From assembly GCF_001990485.1 (NCBI RefSeq), contig NZ_LBFC01000021.1, forward strand, positions 1 to 64,000: a stretch of DNA of 64,000 nt, read 5' to 3'. Numbering within the stretch: the stretch's first letter is position 1; every line of letters starts with the position of its first letter. Origin of the DNA: Thermosipho affectus. GTDB lineage: Bacteria; Thermotogota; Thermotogae; Thermotogales; Fervidobacteriaceae. Under the pieces are notes generated by a model, which saw only the letters and a program-made list of their open reading frames with translations, had not been told where the DNA came from and made no database searches. The position numbers were made by a program, and so were the translations under genes. This document shows positions 16,267 through 25,548 of the stretch, piece by piece.

Positions 16267-17269
16267 AAATTTTTCCTTCTTCAACTAAATAGCAAGAAAC
16301 ATAATGTTCATTTCCCAAGTTTTTTAATGGTGGATGTGGATTATCTTTACAAAGATTAGTTCTAAATGGGCATCTATTGTAAAATCTACACCTTTGAGGA
16401 GGATTTATTGGTTTACTTACAGAACCGATTATATTTGGTTCTTCTTTTTTATAGTCTGGGTCTGGAACTGGAACCGCGGAAAGCAATGCTTTGGTGTATG
16501 GGTGTAATGGATTGAACAATATTTCTTCTGCATCTGCATACTCAACGATTTTTCCCAAATACATTACTGCTATTTTATCACACATGTATCTAGCAACTGC
16601 GAAATCGTGCGTGATATACAAATAGCTCATATTATATTTTTCTTGTAAATCCATTAGAAGGTTCATAACACCTGTTCTAACTGAGACATCTAACATTGAA
16701 GTTGGTTCATCTGCCACTATAAAACTAGGTTCTAGTACAAGTGCCCTTGCTATTGCAACCCTTTGTCTTTGTCCACCAGAAAGTTCGTGTGGATATCTCC
16801 ACAAGAAACTAGATGGAGGAGTAAGACCTACGTCTTGTAATAATTTTTCAACTTTTTCTTCTCTGTCTTTCAATGTTCCTATGTTGTATATGTTTAGTGG
16901 TTCTGCAATAATATCAAATATTGTCATTCTTGGATTCAAAGATTCATATGGATCTTGAAATATCATTTGTACTTTTTTGTGATATTCCAGATGTGAAGAA
17001 AATTGATGTATTTCTTTACCTTCAATGTAAACTTTTCCATCGGTTGGTTTTTCAAGCCCTACAATGACCTTTCCCGTTGTGGTTTTTCCGCATCCAGATT
17101 CACCAACAAGTCCCAATGACTTACCACGTTTTATTTCAAATGAAACATCATCGACTGCGTGAACAAAATGATGTACTTTTGAAAATAACCCCCTATCTGC
17201 CGGAAAAAATTTTTTTAACCTTTCAACTTTTAATATAGTATCGACTTTATTAGAGCTTAGTTTTTGCAT
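16265..17269 (-). CDS. oppF: Oligopeptide ABC transporter ATP-binding protein OppF
   Basis: A 334-residue ATPase. Walker A is GESGCGKTT, the signature is LSGGQRQRVAIARAL, and Walker B is FIVADEPTSMLDVS. The C-terminal OppD/F extension has the cysteine-containing segment CRFYNRCPFRTNLC, which in this family can bind an iron-sulfur cluster. It powers peptide uptake with OppD. The ATG overlaps oppD by 20 bases and has AGAGGTGAG ahead. Confidence 0.95.
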   Translation of the reverse strand: MQKLSSNKVDTILKVERLKKFFPADRGLFSKVHHFVHAVDDVSFEIKRGKSLGLVGESGCGKTTTGKVIVGLEKPTDGKVYIEGKEIHQFSSHLEYHKKVQMIFQDPYESLNPRMTIFDIIAEPLNIYNIGTLKDREEKVEKLLQDVGLTPPSSFLWRYPHELSGGQRQRVAIARALVLEPSFIVADEPTSMLDVSVRTGVMNLLMDLQEKYNMSYLYITHDFAVARYMCDKIAVMYLGKIVEYADAEEILFNPLHPYTKALLSAVPVPDPDYKKEEPNIIGSVSKPINPPQRCRFYNRCPFRTNLCKDNPHPPLKNLGNEHYVSCYLVEEGKI

Positions 17270-18254
17270 TTTTTCTCACCTCTTCATTTAAAGGATACCA
17301 ACATGCTACAAAGTGCCCATTTTCAATTTCCTTGTATTCAGGTTCTTCATTTTTACATTTTTCAGTTGCCCACGGACATCTTGGAGCAAACCTACAACCT
17401 TTTGGTGGTTTTAGAAGGTTAGGTGGTTCACCTGGAATTGTTAAAAGTTTTTTCTTTTCACCTACAGTACTTGGAAATGCGTTCATTAGCAAAAATGTAT
17501 AAGGATGCATTGGATTTTTGAATATATCATGGGAGCTTCCAAGTTCAACAAATTTTCCCGCGTACATAACCGCAATTTTGTCACTTACTTCGGCTATAAC
17601 TGCTATGTCATGGGAAATGTAAATCATAGCCATGTTTAATTGTTTTTGAATTTTTTTCATTTCTTTTAGTATCTTATCTTGAACAATTACGTCAAGAGCC
17701 GTTGTTGGTTCGTCGGCTATTATAACTTTTGGGTCACAAGATAAAGCTAGTGCTATAACTGCTCTTTGCTTCATTCCACCACTGTATTGATGAGGATATT
17801 GTTCCATTCTTTTTGGATCAAGGCCTACGAGTTCAAATAACTTTGCTACTTTATTTTTTGCGTCATCAATACTCATTTCCGGATAGTGTGTTAAAATAGC
17901 CTCTACGATTTGATCACCAACCTTGTATACGGGATTTAAGGAATTCATAGCTGCTTGAAAAATCATTGCAAGACCTTTCCATCTGTATTTCCTCATTTTA
18001 TCTTCTGGAAGCGAAACAAGATCAACCATCTTTCCATTGTCGTTAAAAAGCACTTGACCTTTCTTGAATTCGCCATTTTCTGGTAATAGTCTTAGCATTG
18101 TCATTGAAACAGATGTTTTTCCGCATCCGGATTCTCCTACTATTCCTAGACTTTCGCCACTATTAAGGGTAAAATTTATACCATCGACGGCTTTAACGTA
18201 CCCCATTTTGGTTTTGTAATGCATTTTTAAGTTTTTTACTTCAAGTAACGCCAC
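17250..18254 (-). CDS. oppD: Oligopeptide ABC transporter ATP-binding protein OppD
   Basis: A 334-residue ATPase. Walker A is GESGCGKTS, the signature is YSGGMKQRAVIALAL, and Walker B is VIIADEPTTALDV. The C-terminal extension carries CRFAPRCPWATEKC. The start codon is GTG, preceded by AGAGGTGAT. It lies six bases after oppC and overlaps oppF. Confidence 0.95.
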   Translation of the reverse strand: MALLEVKNLKMHYKTKMGYVKAVDGINFTLNSGESLGIVGESGCGKTSVSMTMLRLLPENGEFKKGQVLFNDNGKMVDLVSLPEDKMRKYRWKGLAMIFQAAMNSLNPVYKVGDQIVEAILTHYPEMSIDDAKNKVAKLFELVGLDPKRMEQYPHQYSGGMKQRAVIALALSCDPKVIIADEPTTALDVIVQDKILKEMKKIQKQLNMAMIYISHDIAVIAEVSDKIAVMYAGKFVELGSSHDIFKNPMHPYTFLLMNAFPSTVGEKKKLLTIPGEPPNLLKPPKGCRFAPRCPWATEKCKNEEPEYKEIENGHFVACWYPLNEEVRKNAKTKL

Positions 18255-18260
18255 TTTAAA

Positions 18261-20783
18261 TCACCTCTTTCTAAGTCTTGGGTTTACAATTTCTTCAAGT
18301 CCTCTTCCAAGGAAGTAGAAGCCAGAACAGAATATAGTTATTATTAACCCTGCTGGGACCCATAGCCACCAGTATGATCCTATATTTCCAGATGAAAGAT
18401 ATCCTGACGTCCACGCAGTGTTTATCATTATACCCCAACTTATTCTTATTCTTAAAAGTCCAAAAAAGCTTAAAGAGGCTTCTGAAAATACCGCACCTGT
18501 TACATTAAACATCATATAAAGGAATGAAAGAGGCATTACATTGGGAATTATGTGGTTGAATATAATATATCTATTACTTGCACCTGCAACTTTTGCAGCT
18601 TCAATGTATGGTTTTACCTTTATTGTTAGTGCTTGTGCTTTAATTACAAGTGTTATCCCACCAAAACCGCCTAGTAAACCAAGTATCAATGCAAGCCAAA
18701 ATAGGTTTAATTTGAAAAATCCTGATAAAACAATCAAGAAAGCAATACCTGGGAATAGTAACATTAAATCGGCAAGTCTCATAAAGAAAGTATCTATAAA
18801 TCCACCATAATATGCTGCAGTAGTACCAATAATAGTACCAATTGTTACGGTTATAATTGCAGCTAAAAAACCAAGCATAAATTCACTTGGGGTGCTCCTC
18901 CAAAGTTGCATAAAGATATCTCTACCACCTGGATCAGTTCCCAAAATATGCCACCTGTTTGGAGGTAATGGATGTTGAATTCCAAGCTTGGATTCAAGGG
19001 CAAGTTTGTTGTAGATTGATACTATAAGTTTTTCTGCATCTTTTTTTGATAATTTGATCGGTTTGTTTAAGTGTTCAACGGCTTTTGAAAGATCAGTTTG
19101 AGTGTTTAATACATCACTATATTTTTTTACCCAATAACTTTTGTCGTTTAATTTGGATATATATTTTTCTAAAAGAGATTTAAGTAAGTATTTTGATATT
19201 ACATAGTAATCATTGAATTTATTTAAAAAGTTTATTTCTTCCGTTAGTTGTGGAGTTTTTTCTAATTTTTCAACTATATCCAATCTTTGATAATTAATAT
19301 CCCCTGCGCTTTTAATGTTATTTATTATAAGATCAAAGTGTTTTGTACCTTTGGTAGCGTATGACAAAAGATTTGTCATAGGAGAGTCAAGTTCTGGAAT
19401 CAGCTTGGTGTAATCAAGTGAAAGGTAAATTTCGGGTATATTTATTTTGTCAATTGGTTCATTATAAATATTTGATATTATTGTGAGCATGAAAGCTCTT
19501 GAGTTTGCAACAATTTTGTAAAGTTCTTCTTGTTTTTTTCTAAAACTTTTTTGGATTTCCGGATATTTTTCTAAGTTATTTTCAAGTTTTGCTTTAGTTT
19601 CCGGAGAAAGGTCAAAAGAAATAATGGCAAGGTTAATACCAGAAAGGTTATCTAAAATTATTTGTGGATGATTTAAATCAAATGTTAGATCAAGTTTTTC
19701 AAAAATTTTCTTGAGTTCTGAGAAATATTGATTAATTCTATCTAAGTTTGAATTTTTGTTTTCCGGATTTTCTAAGTTAGGTATTTTTTCTTCAGCCAAT
19801 TTTAGTAAGTTTTTGTAATGTGAATTTTCCAATTTTGATATTATGTTTTTGTCCTTTTTTATTTTTGCGTATGTTAATATGTCCACTAACGTATTGAAAA
19901 TGGTTGATTTTGCTAAATCAAATGTAGGAATCTTATTTGTTCTGATGATATTTTCAAGGTCATTTTGGCTGTTAACAGAAATTTGTATCTCTATGTCACC
20001 ATTTTTTACAAGCTCGTTAACTGCGGAGAAGATTTTGTTCTTGGCTTCTGATTTTTCAAATTCAGAATATGTGTTTTTCAACATTTCGTTAAATTTATTC
20101 CTTTCATTTTTTCCTTTTATTATTTTTATCCATAAACCTATTGTGGAAACTTCACGACTGTTTTTGTATTCTGAAAGTGCAATTGCTAATGTTTTTGTAT
20201 CTGCTTTTTTCAATAATTTTTTAAATGAAATTAGTGAAAACTTTTTCCTATTACCAATTTCAATAATGTTTGACAATGGTTTAATTGAAATAAGGTTATG
20301 CTCTAAAAGTTGAGAAACTTGGGTTTGAAATCTCATTCTTTCTTTTATTGGGAAATAGCTGTCAACGATGGTATCTAAAATATGTCGAAAGGCTTGAGCA
20401 TAATCAAGGTTTACAAATTGTCTTTGTGCGGCGTCTATTTTTTGTTCTATTTGTTTTTTGAAATCTTCTCCTTGATCTAAAAATGAATACGTGAAGATTC
20501 TTGCAGGTGGAATTTCTATGCCTTTAATTACATTTTGTGGAGACATGTATTTTGATATGTATGAAATATCTTGTACCCTTGGATCCGTACCAGTAACAGG
20601 ATTATAGATACTGTGATCTACAAATTGCCAAGCGATAGGATATGTTAGTGCAAAAATTCCGAAAATTATAATTATTGATAAACCAAAGATTCCCATTTTA
20701 TTTTCTTTAAATAAATTCCAGTTCTTTTTAAAATTTCTCAAAAATAGCTTAAATTTAATTTTTGTAATGGATTCATTTGCCAT
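18261..20783 (-). CDS. oppC: Oligopeptide ABC permease OppC with large extracytoplasmic insertion
   Basis: An 840-residue permease, against about 300 for a normal OppC. Residues 1-55 hold the usual N-terminal tail and first membrane helix (about 31-53). The usual start of the core, HILGTDPGGRD, comes only at about residue 612, followed by five helices and the EAA-loop region (EAAKVAGASNRYIIFNHIIPN). About 550 residues between them are charged, helical and without membrane segments; topology places them outside the membrane. The frame is intact throughout. This segment might bind the peptide-binding protein OppA or peptides. Comparable long OppC proteins may occur in other Thermotogae; I cannot check this here. 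Confidence 0.93.
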   Translation of the reverse strand: MANESITKIKFKLFLRNFKKNWNLFKENKMGIFGLSIIIIFGIFALTYPIAWQFVDHSIYNPVTGTDPRVQDISYISKYMSPQNVIKGIEIPPARIFTYSFLDQGEDFKKQIEQKIDAAQRQFVNLDYAQAFRHILDTIVDSYFPIKERMRFQTQVSQLLEHNLISIKPLSNIIEIGNRKKFSLISFKKLLKKADTKTLAIALSEYKNSREVSTIGLWIKIIKGKNERNKFNEMLKNTYSEFEKSEAKNKIFSAVNELVKNGDIEIQISVNSQNDLENIIRTNKIPTFDLAKSTIFNTLVDILTYAKIKKDKNIISKLENSHYKNLLKLAEEKIPNLENPENKNSNLDRINQYFSELKKIFEKLDLTFDLNHPQIILDNLSGINLAIISFDLSPETKAKLENNLEKYPEIQKSFRKKQEELYKIVANSRAFMLTIISNIYNEPIDKINIPEIYLSLDYTKLIPELDSPMTNLLSYATKGTKHFDLIINNIKSAGDINYQRLDIVEKLEKTPQLTEEINFLNKFNDYYVISKYLLKSLLEKYISKLNDKSYWVKKYSDVLNTQTDLSKAVEHLNKPIKLSKKDAEKLIVSIYNKLALESKLGIQHPLPPNRWHILGTDPGGRDIFMQLWRSTPSEFMLGFLAAIITVTIGTIIGTTAAYYGGFIDTFFMRLADLMLLFPGIAFLIVLSGFFKLNLFWLALILGLLGGFGGITLVIKAQALTIKVKPYIEAAKVAGASNRYIIFNHIIPNVMPLSFLYMMFNVTGAVFSEASLSFFGLLRIRISWGIMINTAWTSGYLSSGNIGSYWWLWVPAGLIITIFCSGFYFLGRGLEEIVNPRLRKR

Positions 20784-20796
20784 CTATTTTCACCCC

Positions 20797-22230
20797 TCAA
20801 TATCTAATTCTAGGATCAAGTATTGCATATAGGATATCTGCAACCAAATGAGCTATAAGTATAAAAACACCGGTAAACGTTAAACATCCCATTGCAAGAG
20901 GTGTATCTTGGACAAGTGTGGCGTTTAAAAGAGTAAGTCCCATACCTTTCCAAGAAAACATTGTTTCGGTAATAACACCGCCACTAACTGTAGTTGCAAG
21001 TGAAAGTACAAAACTTGTAACTAAAGGTAGAAGAGCTGTTCTTGCTGCATGTTTATCTCTTACCACTTTGTCTGGAAGACCTTTAGCTTTAGCAGTTGTA
21101 ATGTAATCTTCTTTTATTATTTCGAGCATGGTATCTCTCATTACTAACATACTACCTGCAAATCCCAATATTGTGAGGGATAAAACTGGTAATATCACAT
21201 GGTAAATTATATCCAATGCGTAGTATCCGTATCCATTAAACAACCAGTATAATATAATAATTGAGATCCCAGAAAAGGTTATACTAAGCATAGATACTGT
21301 CTTAGATTTTTTAGTTTTCATAAATGTGGCAACAATTAGTCCAACTGTCCAGAAAACAACCATTAAAAATGCACTTAAAAGTAATCTAATAAACACATCC
21401 TGTGTTGAAAAACTTACATTTAACCACTTCGATGGTTCTATAAACCCACTAATTGGGAAGATTTTCAGAACAACACCAAAAAGCCAAATCATAATGAGCA
21501 TAAAGAAAGGCGTAAATATTGTCCAAAAAATAATTCCAACAAAAGTTGCCACTTTATCTGAAATGCCACCGCGTTTCCAAGCTATTCTTTTTCCAAGATT
21601 GTATCCTAAGATATATGATGAAAGGGTTGTCATTAAAAATAGAAATACTGTTCGAGGGAGCCTTTCGGCAATGATTTCTTCAACAGGTTTTGGATATTCG
21701 GAAAATGATATGCCAAGTTCTAAGTTAAAGAAATTTCGCATATGCTTTGCGTATTTTACGTACCACGGGTCACCAACACCAAATAATTTTTTTATTTTTT
21801 CCATCATCTCAGGTTGTTTCATGATTTTTGGATCAAGAAATTTAGAAGTATAATCACCTGGCATTGCAAGGAATATGAAAAATACAACGGTTATATATAT
21901 TATTAACAAGATTAACATCTGATATATTCTGTTTCTTATAAACTTAAAGAGGCCGGGTAATGGTAGTGAAAATAAGTACAAAACAATAGAAAGCAAATAA
22001 TTAAATCTTGGACTAAATATAAAGAAGTATTTAAATCCAAAAAACGCTGAAAAATAAAGTAAAAGTGAAATAATCAAAAATATATAATGATGAATTTTTT
22101 TTGTATTAAATGCTGTTGTAATTATTGCGAACAGTGGTAATATTACTCCAAAAGAAGTGTATGGATGGATAAATAACAATACAAAAAATACTAATACTAT
22201 TATTAACTGCATCCAAAGTTTTGTATTCAT
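20797..22230 (-). CDS. oppB: Oligopeptide ABC permease OppB, N-terminally extended
   Basis: A 477-residue permease. The family core is clear: PGDY about residue 124, RLPRTVFLFLMTTL, and the loop DYITTAKAKGLPDKVV with LPLVTSFVLSL. The family is usually near 310-340 residues. Here about 95 extra N-terminal residues hold several hydrophobic helices before the usual first helix. ATG 22230 follows AAGGAGAGGTGAAA; a GTG two codons earlier is less well spaced. With OppC it forms the membrane channel. Confidence 0.92.
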   Translation of the reverse strand: MNTKLWMQLIIVLVFFVLLFIHPYTSFGVILPLFAIITTAFNTKKIHHYIFLIISLLLYFSAFFGFKYFFIFSPRFNYLLSIVLYLFSLPLPGLFKFIRNRIYQMLILLIIYITVVFFIFLAMPGDYTSKFLDPKIMKQPEMMEKIKKLFGVGDPWYVKYAKHMRNFFNLELGISFSEYPKPVEEIIAERLPRTVFLFLMTTLSSYILGYNLGKRIAWKRGGISDKVATFVGIIFWTIFTPFFMLIMIWLFGVVLKIFPISGFIEPSKWLNVSFSTQDVFIRLLLSAFLMVVFWTVGLIVATFMKTKKSKTVSMLSITFSGISIIILYWLFNGYGYYALDIIYHVILPVLSLTILGFAGSMLVMRDTMLEIIKEDYITTAKAKGLPDKVVRDKHAARTALLPLVTSFVLSLATTVSGGVITETMFSWKGMGLTLLNATLVQDTPLAMGCLTFTGVFILIAHLVADILYAILDPRIRY

Positions 22231-22255
22231 TTTCACCTCTCCTTTTTGTAGAATT

Positions 22256-22276
22256 CCCCCTCGAAAAACGAGGGGG
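22256..22276 (-). other. Hairpin between oppA and oppB
   Basis: CCCCCTCG pairs with CGAGGGGG around AAAAA, right after the oppA stop. No T-run follows, so it looks like an mRNA 3' stabiliser or partial attenuator that sets a higher oppA dose, as known for other binding-protein operons. Confidence 0.65.
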
Positions 22277-22282
22277 GAAGGT

Positions 22283-24106
22283 TTATTTTACTTTCATTAC
22301 GTTTTCTGGGAATCCATTGTAGTTTTGAATACCATCAAGTGTATCTGTATATGGAAATTGTATGGTATCTCTATATGCTTCGTAAATTGGTGTTGTAAAG
22401 AGTATTATATATGGAAGATCATCTGCAAGTAATTGTTGAGCTTCTTTTATGGCAGCAACAGCTTCGTCAAAATTATCAGCCATTTCAAATTCTTCAACTA
22501 AGGCATCAAATTCTGGATTGTTGTATCCTGGGGTGTTAAAACCTTCTGGAGCCATTTGGTCAGATGACCAGAAACTCTTAAAGTATGTTGGAACTCTTCC
22601 GATACCCCAACCAAGCATGTACATATCAAAATCAACTTCGTCAAATGCCCTTGTTACAATTTCATTAAAATCGGTGAGTTTCACATCGACGGGTATTCCG
22701 AGGTCTTTAGCCCATTGTTCAATGTAAATTGCCGTTGTTGCTCTCATTGGGTCATATTCTCCGGATGGGGAAAGTAATTCAAGATCTGGAACGTATTTTC
22801 CATCGGGACCTTTGAGCCCTTTTCCGCGTTTGCTTATAGGATTTGCTGGGTTATTCGGGTTAATTACAGGTTCTTGATCCCAACTAAATCCGGCTTTTTT
22901 GAGGAGTTCAACTGCTAGTTGGTATCTTTCGGCTCTTGAGAGCCCTTCTCCTATAGTCTTCACATCAGGATTAAACCAGAACGTATTTGCGGGTGGAACG
23001 GGAGTTGCAAGAGGAATTGCTTTTCCCTGAAGGACTCTGTTACAAATATAATCTCTATCTATCAACGCGGCAATTGCTTGCCTGAATTCTTTTATGTTAA
23101 ATGGGAATTTTCTCATGTTAAACGCAAGGTATCTGAAACCAAGTGATGGATTTACCGTTAATTTTATACCAGGTACGCCTTTCAGAGATTCAAATTCACC
23201 AGAGGTCAGACCATTTGGATTAAGAACGAAATCCACGTCACCTTTTTGAAGTGCTTGGAGCGCGACAGATTTGTTTCCGTATATTCTGTATATAATTTTA
23301 TCAATGTATGGACCGTTGGCTACTTCGAGCTTTATGTTTCCATCCGGTTTTGGATTGTTGCTTGTCCATTTATAACCGCTGTTTGGATTTTCAACAACGA
23401 AACCTCCATTCTCAAAGTATATGGATTTTTCGCCTTTTGCCCAATAGAAATTATCTTCTACTTCCTTTTTAACTTCTACAAATGCACCTTTTTCGATTTT
23501 TCCAAGATTTAATGCTGTAATTCCTGGATCGACTACTTCTTGGCTTAATAACCAGTTAACTGGATTTTCTTGTTTTTTTGCCTTTTCCACATATGTTTCC
23601 CAGAAGTTTTTGCATACTATTGCAGTCATAAGGGTGTCATAGTAAATAGTCATAGTTTTTTTCTCTTCAAAATAGAACTTAACTGTCCAAGGATCAATTT
23701 TTTCAACTTTTTTTGGTTCATATGCTCCCGTCCAATTACCACCTGGGATTTGGAGTTCTTGGATGGTATTAAAGGTGAATACCACATCATCTGCGGTAAA
23801 TGGTGAACCATCGCTCCACCTTAAGTCTTTTCTGATTTTTACAGTAACTGTATACATTCCGTCTTCTTCAACTATTTTTGGAATTTCAGCAGCAGCCGCT
23901 GGTATTAACATTCCATCTTTATTCATAGATAAGAGTGAAGGATATTTCCAAAGTTGTACATAAAAGTTCCAAGAAGATGAACCTGAACCAAGTAAATTCC
24001 AAATATTTGTTGTTGTGATATCTTCGAGTAAAGCATAGTTAACCACTGTTTCAGCAAATAGAAAAATACTAAATAAAATAGTTAGAAATACTAACAAACG
24101 TTTCAT
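22283..24106 (-). CDS. oppA: Oligopeptide-binding protein OppA (SBP family 5)
   Basis: A 607-residue exported solute-binding protein with a signal peptide of about 18 residues (MKRLLVFLTILFSIFLFA) and no lipobox cysteine. It has family 5 segments, for example LRWSDGSPFTADDVVFTFN and RQAIAALIDRDYI. It delivers peptides, or possibly oligosaccharides as some Thermotoga homologues do, to OppBC. ATG 24106 follows GGAGGGGG; the frame stays open to 24163 but without a ribosome site. It is the first gene of oppABCDF. Confidence 0.94.
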   Translation of the reverse strand: MKRLLVFLTILFSIFLFAETVVNYALLEDITTTNIWNLLGSGSSSWNFYVQLWKYPSLLSMNKDGMLIPAAAAEIPKIVEEDGMYTVTVKIRKDLRWSDGSPFTADDVVFTFNTIQELQIPGGNWTGAYEPKKVEKIDPWTVKFYFEEKKTMTIYYDTLMTAIVCKNFWETYVEKAKKQENPVNWLLSQEVVDPGITALNLGKIEKGAFVEVKKEVEDNFYWAKGEKSIYFENGGFVVENPNSGYKWTSNNPKPDGNIKLEVANGPYIDKIIYRIYGNKSVALQALQKGDVDFVLNPNGLTSGEFESLKGVPGIKLTVNPSLGFRYLAFNMRKFPFNIKEFRQAIAALIDRDYICNRVLQGKAIPLATPVPPANTFWFNPDVKTIGEGLSRAERYQLAVELLKKAGFSWDQEPVINPNNPANPISKRGKGLKGPDGKYVPDLELLSPSGEYDPMRATTAIYIEQWAKDLGIPVDVKLTDFNEIVTRAFDEVDFDMYMLGWGIGRVPTYFKSFWSSDQMAPEGFNTPGYNNPEFDALVEEFEMADNFDEAVAAIKEAQQLLADDLPYIILFTTPIYEAYRDTIQFPYTDTLDGIQNYNGFPENVMKVK

Positions 24107-24168
24107 ATAAAGACCCCCTCCTTTTAAGAAATGTAATGTTGGCAAAGTTTTGGTAACCGACATGATAT

Positions 24169-24198
24169 ATTATACATAAATTGAAACAAAAAAGTCAA
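24169..24198 (-). promoter_or_regulatory. Promoter of the oppABCDF operon
   Basis: On the minus strand TTGACT (24198-24193), an 18-base spacer, then TATAAT (24174-24169). The transcript would have a leader of about 55 bases. Confidence 0.75.
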
Positions 24199-24255
24199 AT
24201 AAAATAGATAGAAATATTGATAGAATATGTTTATATTAGAGGTAGAGGTGATAGT

Positions 24256-24795
24256 GTGTTGTACATTGAATCTGGGAAGTTTAAAGGAACAAAAATTGAA
24301 ACAGTTCCAAATGTGAAAACTAGGTATACACCAAGTATAGTAAGGTTGGCTCTCGTAAATATGTTGGATTTGGAAGGAAAAGATGTACTGGATTTATGTG
24401 CGGGAAGTGGTGTTGTGGGAATTGAATTTTTAAGTAATGGTGCAGGTTTAGTAACTTTTGTTGATGTTTCTGCAAAGTCCGTCAAGACTATTAATAAGAA
24501 TATAAATAAAATTAATTTGAAAGAAAAGATTAAAATCGTAAAAAAAGATGCAAGGGTTTTTTTAAGAACATCAAAAGATAAATACGATATAGTGTTTATG
24601 GATCCACCTTTTGGTCTTGGGATAGTTAATGAATTATTACAATATACGCACAAAGTTTTAAAAATAAATGGAATTTTAGTTGTTGAACATTCTAAGAGAG
24701 AAAAAATAATACCTCCAGACGGTTTGGAGGTATTAAAAATAAAACGGTATGGAGATGTTGTTATAGATATGTATAAGTTAAAAAATATACTTTAA
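24256..24795 (+). CDS. rsmD: RsmD-like rRNA (guanine-N2) methyltransferase
   Basis: A 179-residue class I methyltransferase. The SAM site is VLDLCAGSGVVGIEF and the catalytic motif is DPPF at residues 116-119. The start IESGKFKGTKI and TRYTPSIVRLALVNML match RsmD, which methylates G966 of 16S rRNA. I chose GTG 24256 after AGAGGTG at 24244-24250; TTG 24259 and the upstream ATG 24217 are alternatives. It is alone, and its 3' end overlaps potC by 18 bases tail to tail. Confidence 0.87.
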   Translation: MLYIESGKFKGTKIETVPNVKTRYTPSIVRLALVNMLDLEGKDVLDLCAGSGVVGIEFLSNGAGLVTFVDVSAKSVKTINKNINKINLKEKIKIVKKDARVFLRTSKDKYDIVFMDPPFGLGIVNELLQYTHKVLKINGILVVEHSKREKIIPPDGLEVLKIKRYGDVVIDMYKLKNIL

Positions 24796-25548
24796 GTATT
24801 TTTTCATTGAAACACTTAATAGGATAGTTCCAATTAACATTATAGTTGAAATTGCGTTTATTGTTGGTGATATTCCAAATCGTATCATGGAATATATTTT
24901 TAAAGGAAGTGTTGTTGAACCGGGGCCAGCTACAAAAAATGTAATTACAAAATCATCAATTGAAAGCGTAAGTGACATGAAAAATGCGGCTAATATGCCT
25001 GGAAAACTCGCAGGAATTATGATTTTTGTCAATGTTTCAAATTTTGTTGCCCCAAGGTCATATGCTGCATCTATTATACTTTTATCAAAATCTTGTAACC
25101 TGGAAAATACTATCATCATTGCATAGGGAAGGGAAAAGGTGGTATGTGCTACAAAGATTGTAAATAAACTTAATCTTATGTTTATCATGACAAAAAATAT
25201 TAAAAGAGAAACTCCAATAATAATATCGGGTATTATTAATGGTAAATATGAAAGTATCCAAATGTACTTCTTTGATTTAAATTTCTCCCAATACAATCCT
25301 ATTGCCGCTAGTGTCCCAAAAGAGGTTGCAACAAAACTTGATAATAGTGCGACAAAGATTGAGTTGAAGAAGGCATGCCAAATATCGAATGCATTAAAAA
25401 ATAGTTCTTTATACCAGTGAAAACTAAATCCTACCCATACAGGTGATTTTGAGTTATTAAAAGAGAAGACCACTACAATAAAAATTGGTATGTAAAAAAA
25501 TATTAAAACGAGAATTGTTAATATTTTTGATAATTTTCCTGGTGTCAT
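24778..25548 (-). CDS. potC: Polyamine ABC permease PotC
   Basis: A 256-residue permease with six membrane helices and the EAA loop DAAYDLGATKFETLTKIIIPA. With PotB it forms the spermidine/putrescine channel. Its ATG overlaps the potB stop by four bases. It is the last gene of the leftward potDABC set. Confidence 0.94.
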   Translation of the reverse strand: MTPGKLSKILTILVLIFFYIPIFIVVVFSFNNSKSPVWVGFSFHWYKELFFNAFDIWHAFFNSIFVALLSSFVATSFGTLAAIGLYWEKFKSKKYIWILSYLPLIIPDIIIGVSLLIFFVMINIRLSLFTIFVAHTTFSLPYAMMIVFSRLQDFDKSIIDAAYDLGATKFETLTKIIIPASFPGILAAFFMSLTLSIDDFVITFFVAGPGSTTLPLKIYSMIRFGISPTINAISTIMLIGTILLSVSMKKYLKYIF

